Assembly: GCF_042650885.1 (NCBI RefSeq)
Contig: NZ_JBHSBU010000001.1
Coordinates: 930,001-994,000, forward strand
Direction: 5' to 3'
From: Chitinimonas_A lacunae
Lineage (GTDB): Bacteria > Pseudomonadota > Gammaproteobacteria > Burkholderiales > Chitinimonadaceae
DNA length: 64,000 nucleotides
The notes under the pieces were generated by a model. It saw only the letters and a list, made by a program, of their open reading frames with translations. It was not told the DNA's origin and made no database searches. Numbering within the stretch: position 1 is the stretch's first letter; every line of letters starts with the position of its first letter. This document shows positions 34,796 through 43,691 of the stretch, piece by piece. Made by a program: the position numbers and the translations under genes.

Positions 34796-36919
34796 ATGAC
34801 CATCGAACCCACCATCCTGTATATCGAGGACGATCCTGGCCAGGCCCGCCTCGTACAGCGCCGTCTCCAGCAGCACCGCTACAAAGTAATGCTGGCCGAG
34901 TCGCAGACCCAGGCGCTGGCCGCCGTGGACGGCTTTCGCTTCGATGTGATCGTCACCGATTACCGGCTGCCCGATGGCGACGGCCTCGAGCTGCTGGCCC
35001 AGTTGCGCCAGCGCGATCTCGATATTCCGGTCATCGTGCTGTCGATGCTGGGCGATCTGCGGGTAGCGGTCGAGGCGATGCAGCTCGGAGCCGCCGACTA
35101 TCTGCCCAAGGATGTCGAAGGACGCTATCTCGACCTGTTGCCGGCCGCCGTCAACCGCTTTCTCGAAGCCCATCAGCTGCGTCAGGCCAAGGTGCAGGCC
35201 GAACGCTCACTCACCAGCGAACGTACCCTGACCCGGGCGGCGGTCGATCAGATCAGCCAGGGGCTGTGCGTGTTCGATGCCCTGTTCCGGCTGCAATTCT
35301 GCAACCGTCAGTTCCAGACCCTGTTCCAGTTGCCCGAAGAGGTGATCCTGCACGGCACCCCGCTTGAGACCCTGGTGCGGCTATGGCTGTTACGGGGCGA
35401 CTACGGCAGCGAAACCTCGGTCGCCACCTTGCTTGCCAACGAACAGGACGCGCTGAGCTGGACCGACCATCCGACCGAGCGGCTCTGCCCCAATGGCCGG
35501 CTGACCGAAGTGGTCAGCCATACCATGCCCGACGGCGGCTATGCCGTGACCTACACCGATATCACCGAGCGCAAGCGCACCGAGGACTACATCAGCCATA
35601 TCGCCCACCACGATGCCTTGACCAAGCTGCCCAACCGGCTGCTGCTGCAAGACCGGCTGGCGATGGCGCTTGAACGGGCCAAGCGCTTTGGCAATCAGGT
35701 CGGCTTGATGGTGATCGATCTCGATCTGTTCAAGCGGATCAACGATTCGCTGGGCCACCATATCGGCGATGAACTGCTGATCGAGGTGGCTGACCGCCTG
35801 CGTGCCGTGGTGCGGGCGACCGATACGGTGGCGCGGATCGGCGGTGATGAGTTCGTGGTGCTGCTGCCCGATCTCAACGAGGCCGAATCGCTGCATCGGG
35901 TCGCCACCAATCTGGTGCAGCAGATCGGCCGGCCGGTGCTGGTCGGCTCGCACCGGCTTCAGGTCGGCTCCAGTATCGGTATCGCGGTCTGCCCGCAGGA
36001 TGGTGACGACGCCCAGACCCTGCTCAAGCATGCCGACAGTGCCATGTACGCCGCCAAACGGCTGGGGCGTGGCCATTATCAGTTCTTCACCCGCGATATG
36101 GCCGAGCAGTCGGAACAGCATGTGGCGCTCGAACAGGCATTGCAGCTGGCTCTCTACCGCCAGGAATTCCGCCTGCATTTCCAGTTGCAGGTCGATCTGA
36201 CGCAAGGCCGGCCATTGGGGATCGAAACCCTGCTGCGCTGGCAGCATCCCGAACGCGGCCTGCTCGCGCCGGCCGAGTTTCTGGCCCAGGCCGAATCGGG
36301 CGGCTTGACCCTGGCATTGGGAGAATGGGTACTGAGCGAGGCCTGCCGACAGTTCCGGCCATTACGGGCGGTACTGGGCATGGGCGCTTTCCTGGCGATC
36401 AATCTGTCGCTGCGCCAATTTGAAAACAAGCAGCTGCTGTCGCAACTCGACGCCGTGCTGGCAGAGAGCGGCCTGCCCGCTTCCTGTATCGAACTCGAAC
36501 TGACCGAGGCCATGCTCGATCTCGACAGCAGCGCCAGCACCCTGGGTGCCTTGCGCGAGCACGGTTTCCGGCTGACGCTCGATGACTTTGGCACGGGACC
36601 GGCCAGTCTCAGCCTACTGGCCCGCCATCCGCTCGACCGGCTCAAGATCGACCGCAGCCTGGTGCAGCAGATCAGCCTGGGCGGCCGCCATCGCGCGCTC
36701 GTCGGCGCCGCGCTGGGTCTGGCACATGGACTAGGGATGCAGACGGTCGCCGAAGGCGTGGAGACCGAAGAACAGTTGCAATGGCTGCGCGAATACGGCT
36801 GCGAAGCTGCCCAGGGCTTTTTGTTTGCCGAAGCGGTGCTGGCGACCGAGTTGCCCGACCGGCTGTATGCGCTCAGTCATCATCCGCTGTGCAGCGAACA
36901 GCCGGCTTCGTTGGCCTGA
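34796..36919 (+). CDS. Response regulator with PAS, GGDEF and EAL domains (cyclic di-GMP metabolism)
   Basis: A 707-residue protein. Receiver (residues 1-125, Asp54 in VIVTDYRLPDGDG), a coiled linker, a PAS-type domain (about 140-260), a GGDEF domain with intact GGDEF near residue 350 and an inhibitory RxxD (RATD) five residues before it, and a C-terminal EAL domain (about 440-695). The EAL signature reads ETL (GIETLLRW), while ELTEAML, LDDFGTG, LKIDRSL and AEGVETEEQ are kept, so phosphodiesterase activity is plausible. It would make or break cyclic di-GMP under control of the upstream kinase. Its ATG is 5 bases after the receiver gene's stop. Confidence 0.92.
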   Translation: MTIEPTILYIEDDPGQARLVQRRLQQHRYKVMLAESQTQALAAVDGFRFDVIVTDYRLPDGDGLELLAQLRQRDLDIPVIVLSMLGDLRVAVEAMQLGAADYLPKDVEGRYLDLLPAAVNRFLEAHQLRQAKVQAERSLTSERTLTRAAVDQISQGLCVFDALFRLQFCNRQFQTLFQLPEEVILHGTPLETLVRLWLLRGDYGSETSVATLLANEQDALSWTDHPTERLCPNGRLTEVVSHTMPDGGYAVTYTDITERKRTEDYISHIAHHDALTKLPNRLLLQDRLAMALERAKRFGNQVGLMVIDLDLFKRINDSLGHHIGDELLIEVADRLRAVVRATDTVARIGGDEFVVLLPDLNEAESLHRVATNLVQQIGRPVLVGSHRLQVGSSIGIAVCPQDGDDAQTLLKHADSAMYAAKRLGRGHYQFFTRDMAEQSEQHVALEQALQLALYRQEFRLHFQLQVDLTQGRPLGIETLLRWQHPERGLLAPAEFLAQAESGGLTLALGEWVLSEACRQFRPLRAVLGMGAFLAINLSLRQFENKQLLSQLDAVLAESGLPASCIELELTEAMLDLDSSASTLGALREHGFRLTLDDFGTGPASLSLLARHPLDRLKIDRSLVQQISLGGRHRALVGAALGLAHGLGMQTVAEGVETEEQLQWLREYGCEAAQGFLFAEAVLATELPDRLYALSHHPLCSEQPASLA

Positions 36920-37115
36920 GTGATGCAAGAAAACAAGCAAAGAATAATTTATATTATTTTAATTTCCCTACCTCACCAAATCTTGCAACGATTTCGCCGG
37001 TTTTTTGATCTTTTATCGCAATGCCTGCCTGTCAACCCGGAACATCAAGTTATGGCTCGCCATGCCGATTGCCCAAGCCGGCCCCAGCAACTACTTTGGT
37101 AGCTGACTGATCACG

Positions 37116-39959
37116 ATGATTCCCTCACCAAATTCGCGCCCCCTGACTGAAAACGCCGAGCGCATGCGCCTATCCGAACAGCCCCTCTTCCCGCTTCGCT
37201 GGCCGGCGCTACGCCACTGGCCCATTCAAGCGCAACTGCGGGCGCTGGTGTTGGCGAGTCTGCTGCCGCTAGCCTTGTTGATCGTGATCGACGTCATCAG
37301 TTCGGCCCGCCATGCGCTCGATTCAGCCCGCAATGAAACCCGCCATTTGATCGAAGACGCCACGCGCGATATTGAACATATCGTGCTCGATACCGAGCGC
37401 ACCCTGGCGGTATTGGCCAGACGGCCGCAGGTGCAGCAGGCCGACCGGTCCAATTGCGACCCGATCTTCCAGAATGTCGGGCTGATGACGCCCGATTTCA
37501 CCCGTCTGGCGCTGCACGCCCCCGACGGCCAGCCGCTCTGCGGCGCGGCCCAGGCGACCAGCCCGACTTCCCTATGGTTTAGCGAGGGACTGCGCAGCCC
37601 CGGTGTGGTGCTGGGCGACGCCCGTTTTGACCAGAACAGCCAGCGCTGGTATCTGATGCCGACCCTGGCCGTGCGCGACAATAGCGGGCAGGTGACGGCA
37701 CTGCTGTCTTTGCAGATCGACCTGCCCGCCTTGCGCAGCCGGATCTTCCCGCATGCTCTTCCCTCGCAGCAGGCCCTGGCCGTGCTTGACCGTCAGGGGC
37801 GGTTTCTGGTGCGGACACCCGACAGTCAGACCTGGGTCGGCCGGACCACCAGCGACGTGGATGCGATCCAGCGCATGGCCTTTCAGCCCGATGGCGGTTT
37901 CGAGCGGGCCGTCGACGTCGATGGCATTACCCGCCTGCGCAGCTATCGACCGCTGCCTGGCAGCGGCTGGACCGTGATCGCCGGGATCGACGAGAACGCC
38001 GCGCTCGCCCCTTACGAGTGGCGTCTGGCGCTCGGGATCGCCCTGGGGATCGCCGTGTTATGGCTGGCCTTGACGCTGGCCCGCCACCTCGGCCAGTTGA
38101 TCGCGGCACCGGTACACGAGCTCGAGCGGGTGGCCATTGCGGTCGCCAACGGCGACGGTTCGGCACGCGTCACGGAAGACGGCCCCTCCGAGCTGCTGAT
38201 CGTGGCGCGCGAACTGAACCGGATGCTCGACCTGCGGGCCGCCCAGCAACTGGCGCTCAAAAGCAGCGAAATACGTTGCAGTGGCATTATCGACGCTGCC
38301 ATGGACGGCATCGTCGCCCTCGACGAACAATGGCGCATCGTGCTGTTCAATGCCGCAGCCGAAAAGATCTTCGGTTATGCCAGCACAGCGGTGGTCGGCA
38401 TGCCGTTCCAGACCCTGCTCTCCGGCGACCATAACGCCATGCTGCGGGCTTTCGAGCTGTCGGGTGAGGGCCATCGGCGGCTGCCGGGCGACCTCAATGG
38501 CCTCAGGGCCGATGGCGAAATCTTCCCGCTCGAAGCCTCGATCACCCGGCTGCCCGATGCCGGCCAGACCGTCTATGCCGTCACCCTGCGCGATATCGGC
38601 GACCGCCGCCGCGCCGAAGAGGCGCTGTACCGGCATCTGCAACTGCTCGAATCATTGCAGGACCTGGCCCAGGCCATTCTGGCCGCCCATCTGCCACAGC
38701 AGGTGGCGCAGATCGGTCTGCAACGGCTGCATACTCTGGTGCCATTCTGGGATGGCTCCGTCACCGTATTCGATATGGAGGACGAGGAAGCCACGGTCCA
38801 GGCCCGCGAGCATCAGCCTGGCAGCCCTTCTTCAAACAGTAAACGGATTTCCTTCGACAACTACGGCCGCGACGATATCGAGCGGCTGCGCGAGGGCCGG
38901 CCATGCCGGGTGGCCGATCTCGACAGCCTGGCGCAGCGGCCGCCGCTGCTTGAGCAATGGCGCCGTCAGGGCGTGCGCTCGTATCTGCGCCTGCCCATCG
39001 TGGCCGAGGGACAGTTGCTGGGCGCACTCAATCTTGCTTCCGACCAGTTGGGCGGCTTTACCCAGCACCAGCTCGGCATCGCCCAGGCCTATACCGGCCT
39101 GATGGCGATTGCCCTGCAACAGGCCCTGCTGCGTCAACGCATCGAGCGGCTCAACCATGTCTATGCGGTCCTGAGCGGCATCAATGCGCTGATCGTGCGC
39201 TGCCACGACCGCGAGGCCCTGTTTGACGGCACTTGCCGGATCGCCGTCGAAGCAGGCGCTTTCCGCATGGCCTGGGCCGGGGTGATCGATCCGGCCACCG
39301 GCGAAGGCCAGGTGGTGGCCTGTTATGGCGGCGATCAGGAATATATCGATGCGGTTCATCTGACCATCCACCCCGACACGCCGTACAGCGAGCGCCCCGC
39401 CTGCCGGGCGCTGCGCACCGGCCAGCCGGTGGTATGCAATGATCTGACCGTTGACCCGTCGCTGGGTGTCTTGCGCCATCCGCTACAAAAGATGGGGATC
39501 AATGCAGTGGCCTGCCTGCCTTTGCGGATCGGCGACGAGGTGCCTGCCGTATTCACCCTGTTCTCGGGCGCCCCCAATGCCTTCGACCATGAAGAAATGC
39601 GGCTGCTGGGCGAGCTGGCCGACGATATCGGCTTTGCCCTGGCCCATATTGCCGCCACCGAGAAGCTCGACTATCTGGCCAAGCTGCCGGTACAGGCACT
39701 CAAGATCGACCGCAGCTTCATCACCGCCATGCTGGAGCAACCCGATGCGATGACCCTGGTGGCAGCCATCGTGTCGCTGGCCCATTCACTGCGTCTGGCC
39801 GTGGTGGCCGAAGGGGTGGAAACCGAAGAGCAGGCCCAGGCCCTCAGCCGGCTAGATTGCGATGTGATGCAGGGCTATCTGTTCAGCCAGCCACTGTCGG
39901 CCGAGGCGATGCGACAGTTGTTGAAGCAGCACCAGCATATTGCGACGCCGATCTGGTGA
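37116..39959 (+). CDS. Cache-HAMP-PAS-GAF-GAF sensor with only a remnant EAL tail
   Basis: A 947-residue membrane sensor. One helix near 45-65, a double-Cache periplasmic domain (about 70-300), a second helix (EWRLALGIALGIAVLWLALT), a HAMP segment, a PAS domain (about 380-500) and two GAF domains (about 510-670 and 690-850). The expected output should be GGDEF-EAL, but the sequence passes from the GAF end (TEKLDYLA) straight into the last part of an EAL domain (KLPVQALKIDRSFI, then VVAEGVETEEQAQAL). The whole GGDEF and the catalytic EAL motif are missing, in frame, so it should not make or degrade cyclic di-GMP. The start is uncertain: ATG 37116 or 37164, neither with a strong ribosome binding site. 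Confidence 0.85.
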   Translation: MIPSPNSRPLTENAERMRLSEQPLFPLRWPALRHWPIQAQLRALVLASLLPLALLIVIDVISSARHALDSARNETRHLIEDATRDIEHIVLDTERTLAVLARRPQVQQADRSNCDPIFQNVGLMTPDFTRLALHAPDGQPLCGAAQATSPTSLWFSEGLRSPGVVLGDARFDQNSQRWYLMPTLAVRDNSGQVTALLSLQIDLPALRSRIFPHALPSQQALAVLDRQGRFLVRTPDSQTWVGRTTSDVDAIQRMAFQPDGGFERAVDVDGITRLRSYRPLPGSGWTVIAGIDENAALAPYEWRLALGIALGIAVLWLALTLARHLGQLIAAPVHELERVAIAVANGDGSARVTEDGPSELLIVARELNRMLDLRAAQQLALKSSEIRCSGIIDAAMDGIVALDEQWRIVLFNAAAEKIFGYASTAVVGMPFQTLLSGDHNAMLRAFELSGEGHRRLPGDLNGLRADGEIFPLEASITRLPDAGQTVYAVTLRDIGDRRRAEEALYRHLQLLESLQDLAQAILAAHLPQQVAQIGLQRLHTLVPFWDGSVTVFDMEDEEATVQAREHQPGSPSSNSKRISFDNYGRDDIERLREGRPCRVADLDSLAQRPPLLEQWRRQGVRSYLRLPIVAEGQLLGALNLASDQLGGFTQHQLGIAQAYTGLMAIALQQALLRQRIERLNHVYAVLSGINALIVRCHDREALFDGTCRIAVEAGAFRMAWAGVIDPATGEGQVVACYGGDQEYIDAVHLTIHPDTPYSERPACRALRTGQPVVCNDLTVDPSLGVLRHPLQKMGINAVACLPLRIGDEVPAVFTLFSGAPNAFDHEEMRLLGELADDIGFALAHIAATEKLDYLAKLPVQALKIDRSFITAMLEQPDAMTLVAAIVSLAHSLRLAVVAEGVETEEQAQALSRLDCDVMQGYLFSQPLSAEAMRQLLKQHQHIATPIW

Positions 39960-39979
39960 TACTGTTTCGCCTTGAAAAA

Positions 39980-40225
39980 GGCGTCCAGACCAGGTCTATT
40001 GGAGCGTGCGGTCCGAAGCCAGCAAAGTCTCCACGCCCGCCTCTGTACCGAGAGCAACCGTAGTGCCTCACACCATGTTTCGGCTGATGCAATCTATTGA
40101 TTTTTACGGTTTTGAGGCTGTTTCTGAACAGAAGCGAAGCATGGGGCTTATTTGGCGTCCGAGCCGAATGCGGACCCGCCTCAGTCGCTGTGTAGAGGCA
40201 TAAGGGCTGGGAGGGTTTGGACGCC
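39980..40225. repeat. Intergenic region bounded by inverted GGCGTCCA ends
   Basis: GGCGTCCAGACC at 39980-39991 is an imperfect inverted match (one mismatch) of GGTTTGGACGCC at 40214-40225. A further GGCGTCC lies at about 40156. The GCGTCCGAGCCG block around it also occurs just after the repeat at 23196-23284. No gene is seen in 39960-40250. It looks like nested or decayed repeat units. Confidence 0.45.
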
Positions 40226-40250
40226 AAGTGAAAGGAGCATTGCTCAAGCC

Positions 40251-40736
40251 CTAGGGATTGCCATCCCCCAGCGACTTTTTCATTTTCATGCTGGTCGGCA
40301 CATAGCCGAGTTTTTCGTACAGGGCGAAAGCGCCTTTGTTGTGACCAAAGACATGCAGGCCAATGGCATCGAGCCCCATCTGGCGCACCCGCTGCTCCAG
40401 TGCCAGGAAAGCCTGGGTGGCGTAGCCCATGCGGCGCCATTTCGGGTCGATGGCGATATCGTAGACAAACGCCTCGCGCTGGCCGCCCTGCTCGCAGATG
40501 CCGAACCACAGCATTCCCACTTCGGTCTGCTCTTCCTCGGCATAGAGGTTGAACAGATAGTGATCAGGTGTGGCCAGCCCTTGCGGCAGCAGTGCCCGGT
40601 GTTCCGAGCGGGCCTTTTCCAGCGCTTCTTCCTTGCTCCACACCCCGGCCTTGAGCTTGTCGGTGGCGTAATCGACCACTGCGGCATCGAGATAACGCCG
40701 GAAATCGTTTTCCTGCATCGCTCGCAATACAACCAT
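40251..40736 (-). CDS. GNAT-family N-acetyltransferase
   Basis: A 161-residue acetyltransferase. The acetyl-CoA binding region is visible as IAIDPKWRRMGYATQAFLAL, followed by GLDAIGLHVFGHNKGAFALYEKLGY, the usual C-terminal motif. The substrate is unknown. The ATG was chosen because GGAGGA precedes it; the frame continues 22 codons upstream without coding character. It stands alone between a repeat-rich gap and a 353-base gap. Confidence 0.88.
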   Translation of the reverse strand: MVVLRAMQENDFRRYLDAAVVDYATDKLKAGVWSKEEALEKARSEHRALLPQGLATPDHYLFNLYAEEEQTEVGMLWFGICEQGGQREAFVYDIAIDPKWRRMGYATQAFLALEQRVRQMGLDAIGLHVFGHNKGAFALYEKLGYVPTSMKMKKSLGDGNP

Positions 40737-41047
40737 TTTTTCCTCCGAATGCCTGCCGTCGGTTTGTCCGTTTTGGTGCAGCAAACGTGGTGCCCGGTTC
40801 AATTACATCTTTCGAGCCAAGTCGCTGCTAGCAGGGGGGCGATATTTGAACATATTAGAAAATAATATCCAAGAGTCTTTTTATTCCTGGCGGTTAGATG
40901 CGACACATTGCACTGGCTGAGGGGGCAAACTGGGTCTCTGGCAGAACAGGCGTCAGGATAACGCAAGCCAAGGGGGAAAAATGGTCGATACTAAAATTTT
41001 GCGCAAAATACTAACAAGGTACAGAGCCAATAAATGCACATTAATAC
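40737..41047. other. Intergenic region upstream of the GNAT gene
   Basis: Moderately AT-rich (40850-40880 and 40980-41055). No gene is supported. It contains the GNAT promoter side and the end of the suhB transcript. Confidence 0.4.
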
Positions 41048-41081
41048 AAAAAACAGGACAGACCACCCAAGCAGCCTGTCC
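41048..41081 (-). terminator. Rho-independent terminator of suhB
   Basis: On the minus strand GGACAG, a 14-base loop and CTGTCC run into TGTTTTTTG, 9 bases beyond the suhB stop. The stem is 6 bp with a good T-run. Confidence 0.7.
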
Positions 41082-41089
41082 CGAGACGC

Positions 41090-41875
41090 TTAGCCCTCGC
41101 GATGGGCCTGCACGGTTTGCAGCAGTTGGTAGAACACCTTGGGGGTGCCGGCCACCAGATTGCCGCTTTCCAGATAGTTGGCCTCGCCTTCGAGGTCGGT
41201 GATCAGGCCGCCGGCTTCGAGCACCAGCAGGCTACCGGCCGCGATATCCCACGGTTGCAGGCCCAGCTCCCAGAAGCCGTCGAAGCGGCCACAGGCGATA
41301 TAGGCCAGATCCAGCGCTGCTGCGCCCGGGCGGCGCACGCCGGCGGACTTTTGCAGCACGTCTTTGAACATTTGCAGATAGGCGTCGAGCTTGCCGAATT
41401 CACGGTAGGGGAAGCCGGTGCAGATCAGGGCTTCGGACAGGTCACGCGTCTTGGAGACACGGATGCGGCGGTCGTTGAGGAAGGCGCCGACGCCACGGGT
41501 GGCGGTAAACAGATCGTTGCGGTTGGGGTCGTAGACCACGGCCTGGGTGACCTGGCCGCGATGTTCGAGGGCGATCGAGATGCAGTATTGCGGGAAGCCA
41601 TGCAGGAAGTTGGTGGTACCGTCGAGCGGGTCGATGATCCAGGTGAACTCCGAGTTGCCTCGGGCGCCGCCCTCCTCTGCTAGAATCGCGTGCTTCGGAT
41701 AGGCTTCGAGGATGGTCTCGATAATGGCCGCTTCGGCGGCACGATCGACTTCCGAGACGAAATCGTTGTGCTGTTTGCGCTCGACCCGGATCAGGTCGAG
41801 GTTGTTGGAAGCGCGCTGGATAACGGAAGCGGCGCGGCGAGCGGCCTTGACGGCGGTATTGAGCATCGGATGCAT
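41090..41875 (-). CDS. suhB: Inositol-1-monophosphatase SuhB
   Basis: A 261-residue magnesium-dependent phosphatase that in proteobacteria also serves as a Nus-factor partner in rRNA antitermination. Motifs are AILAEEGG, WIIDPLDGTTNFLHGF (metal-binding DPLDGTT), and ELGLQPWDIAAGSLLVLEAGG near the C-terminus. Length and motifs fit SuhB closely. It is divergent from trmJ, as in several betaproteobacteria. Its leader contains a strong stem-loop (41993-42024), about 118 bases upstream, which on the minus strand looks like an intrinsic terminator and could act as an attenuator. Confidence 0.95.
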   Translation of the reverse strand: MHPMLNTAVKAARRAASVIQRASNNLDLIRVERKQHNDFVSEVDRAAEAAIIETILEAYPKHAILAEEGGARGNSEFTWIIDPLDGTTNFLHGFPQYCISIALEHRGQVTQAVVYDPNRNDLFTATRGVGAFLNDRRIRVSKTRDLSEALICTGFPYREFGKLDAYLQMFKDVLQKSAGVRRPGAAALDLAYIACGRFDGFWELGLQPWDIAAGSLLVLEAGGLITDLEGEANYLESGNLVAGTPKVFYQLLQTVQAHREG

Positions 41876-41992
41876 GGCGATCCCCGGTCTTTCTGCAACG
41901 AGATGGATTCAAGCCTCCCGCCGCAAGCAAATAACCAAGGCGGCCGAAACGATTCGGCAGGCAGGTCGATGCGACGGGAAGCAAAGAACGAA

Positions 41993-42024
41993 AAAACGGC
42001 GTCGGATAGGTTCTGACGCCGTTT
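41993..42024. terminator. Terminator-like hairpin between divergent suhB and trmJ
   Basis: AAACGGCGTC and GACGCCGTTT are perfect 10-base arms around an 11-base loop. On the minus strand (suhB direction) the stem is followed by TTTTTTCG; on the plus strand by a weaker TTTGATTTTT. Its position upstream of both genes is unusual for a terminator and suggests leader control or insulation of the two promoters. Confidence 0.65.
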
Positions 42025-42055
42025 GATTTTTGACGATTTTACAGCTTTTCGGCGT

Positions 42056-42796
42056 ATGGATAAACCCGCAACCTCTAACATTCTCAGCCGCATCCGCGTG
42101 GTGCTGTCCCATCCCTCCCACCCGGGCAATATCGGCTCGGTCGCCCGCGCCATGAAGACCATGGGCCTGTCGCGGCTGGTGCTGGTCAACCCGCGCAGCT
42201 TTCCGAGCCCCGATGCGCTGGCCTTGGCATCGGGCGCAACCGACCTGCTCGACGCCGCCCAGGTCGTCAGCGAACTCGACGACGCCCTGATCGGCTGCAC
42301 CCAGGTGGTGGCACTGTCGGCGCGGCGGCGAGAATTGACCGTACCGATGCACAACCCGCGCGAACTCGCCCCACTGCTGATCGAGCGCTGTCAGCACGGA
42401 GAAGAGGTGGCGCTGCTGTTCGGCACCGAGATGTCTGGCCTGAGCAACGACGAGGTGCGGCGCTGCAACCGGGTGGTGTCGATTCCGGCCAACCCCGACT
42501 ATTCCTCGCTCAACCTGGCCCAGGCCGTGCAAGTGATCGCCTACGAGCTGCGGATGGCCGTGGACACCGATCTGAGCCATTTGCAGGAGTATCACGAACT
42601 CGCCACCCACGATGACGTCGAGCGGCTCTACGTCGATCTGGAAAACACCCTGGTGCAGATCGGCTTTCTTGACCCCGACAATCCCAAGCGGCTGATGCCA
42701 CGCCTGCGCCGACTGTTGGGGCGCGGGCAACTGGAGAAGGTTGAAGTGGATATTCTGCGTGGCATTCTGCGCGCCACCCGGGAAGGCAGACGGTAA
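42056..42796 (+). CDS. trmJ: tRNA (cytidine/uridine-2'-O-)-methyltransferase TrmJ
   Basis: A 246-residue SPOUT methyltransferase that methylates the ribose of nucleotide 32 in several tRNAs. Motifs are VVLSHPSHPGNIGSVARAMK at the N-terminus, LFGTEMSGLSNDEV (cofactor knot) and IPANPDYSSLNLAQAVQVIA. The C-terminal extension ending in RGILRATREGRR is usual for TrmJ. No clear Shine-Dalgarno precedes the ATG, which lies 32 bases after the hairpin at 41993-42024. It is divergent from suhB. Confidence 0.94.
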   Translation: MDKPATSNILSRIRVVLSHPSHPGNIGSVARAMKTMGLSRLVLVNPRSFPSPDALALASGATDLLDAAQVVSELDDALIGCTQVVALSARRRELTVPMHNPRELAPLLIERCQHGEEVALLFGTEMSGLSNDEVRRCNRVVSIPANPDYSSLNLAQAVQVIAYELRMAVDTDLSHLQEYHELATHDDVERLYVDLENTLVQIGFLDPDNPKRLMPRLRRLLGRGQLEKVEVDILRGILRATREGRR

Positions 42797-42968
42797 GCAC
42801 AGTCGTTTCGCCTGCGCCAGTCCGAGCAAGGCTTCGTCTTTTTTCTTCTTATTCAATTGTCCAGATACAAGCCGCGGCGTGCCCGCCCAAGCACGCCGAC
42901 GCCTTGCTTTTGCTGATGTTCGACGCCGATTTGCCATTTATCGCGTTTTATCTTTTAAGGATTGTTCG

Positions 42969-43499
42969 ATGAAATCTTCCTTATCTCTTCTTCTGGCCAT
43001 GGCGCCCCTACTGCTCAACGGTTGTGCCGCGCCCGGGCGGCCGGTTCCGCCGATGCTGCACAGCGCCGAGATGCCCTACATTGAACCGACCATCGGCAGA
43101 CAAGCCCGAGTCGTGTTCGCGCCAGAAACAAAATATCGCTCGATCATCCATACCTATCAGGATGCAGAGACCTGCACAGGACCGAGCTTGATCAAGCATC
43201 CCCATGAATTCAGCGTGGAAAAAGCCGTCCCCGCCAACAACAAGTTCGTCTTCACGCTGAAACAGGAAGGTGAATTCAGACAGTACTGCCGCAAAACTCT
43301 GGAATTCGTTCCCGAAGCGAATCAACGCTATCTGGTCGAATCGCAGATCCAAGCCCGCGAGCGACAATGCGCGGTCGAGGTCTTCAAAGTGATCCAGGGT
43401 GAGCCTGAGCGGCTCGAACGGGTAAAGACCGAGGAAAGAGAAGAGCACCTGAACAAATTCAATGCCATAGGAAAACGCCCTTCCTGCAAGCCGGCCTGA
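42969..43499 (+). CDS. Lipoprotein of unknown function, paralogue 1
   Basis: A 176-residue lipoprotein with lipobox LNGC (Cys at about 19) and an AAGGA ribosome binding site. The mature part is beta-rich with four cysteines and resembles the product at 43692-44255: both have a PYxEPT segment shortly after the lipidated Cys, TYQDAETC / SYEDPVEC, VPA-x2-xFxFT, a Cys-x-(I/K)TL-x-FVPE strand and a later basic-Cys segment. The pair arose by tandem duplication. Function unknown; probably outer-membrane or periplasmic. Confidence 0.8.
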   Translation: MKSSLSLLLAMAPLLLNGCAAPGRPVPPMLHSAEMPYIEPTIGRQARVVFAPETKYRSIIHTYQDAETCTGPSLIKHPHEFSVEKAVPANNKFVFTLKQEGEFRQYCRKTLEFVPEANQRYLVESQIQARERQCAVEVFKVIQGEPERLERVKTEEREEHLNKFNAIGKRPSCKPA

Positions 43500-43507
43500 T
43501 CATGCCC

Positions 43508-43618
43508 CAGCGCATTGCCAGCCAATTCAGTGTCAACGTGTCCGAACCTCAAAGCGCAGGCATGCATTGCCCCACCAGGTTTGGCAGCGGCGCCGATTTA
43601 ACTGGAAATGCCCTAGCG
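43508..43618. repeat. MITE-like element, family A copy 4
   Basis: 111 bases starting CAGCGCATTGCCAGCCAATT and ending AACTGGAAATGCCCTAGCG, which are imperfect inverted ends. It aligns over most of its length with the copy at 28166-28277. It lies between the two paralogous lipoprotein genes, 8 bases after the first stop codon. Confidence 0.7.
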
Positions 43619-43691
43619 TTTAACGCCCGTTGCGAACCTGCCGGGCCATGCCGATTTTTCACCAGATTTCCCTCAAAGATTTGTAATCTCC

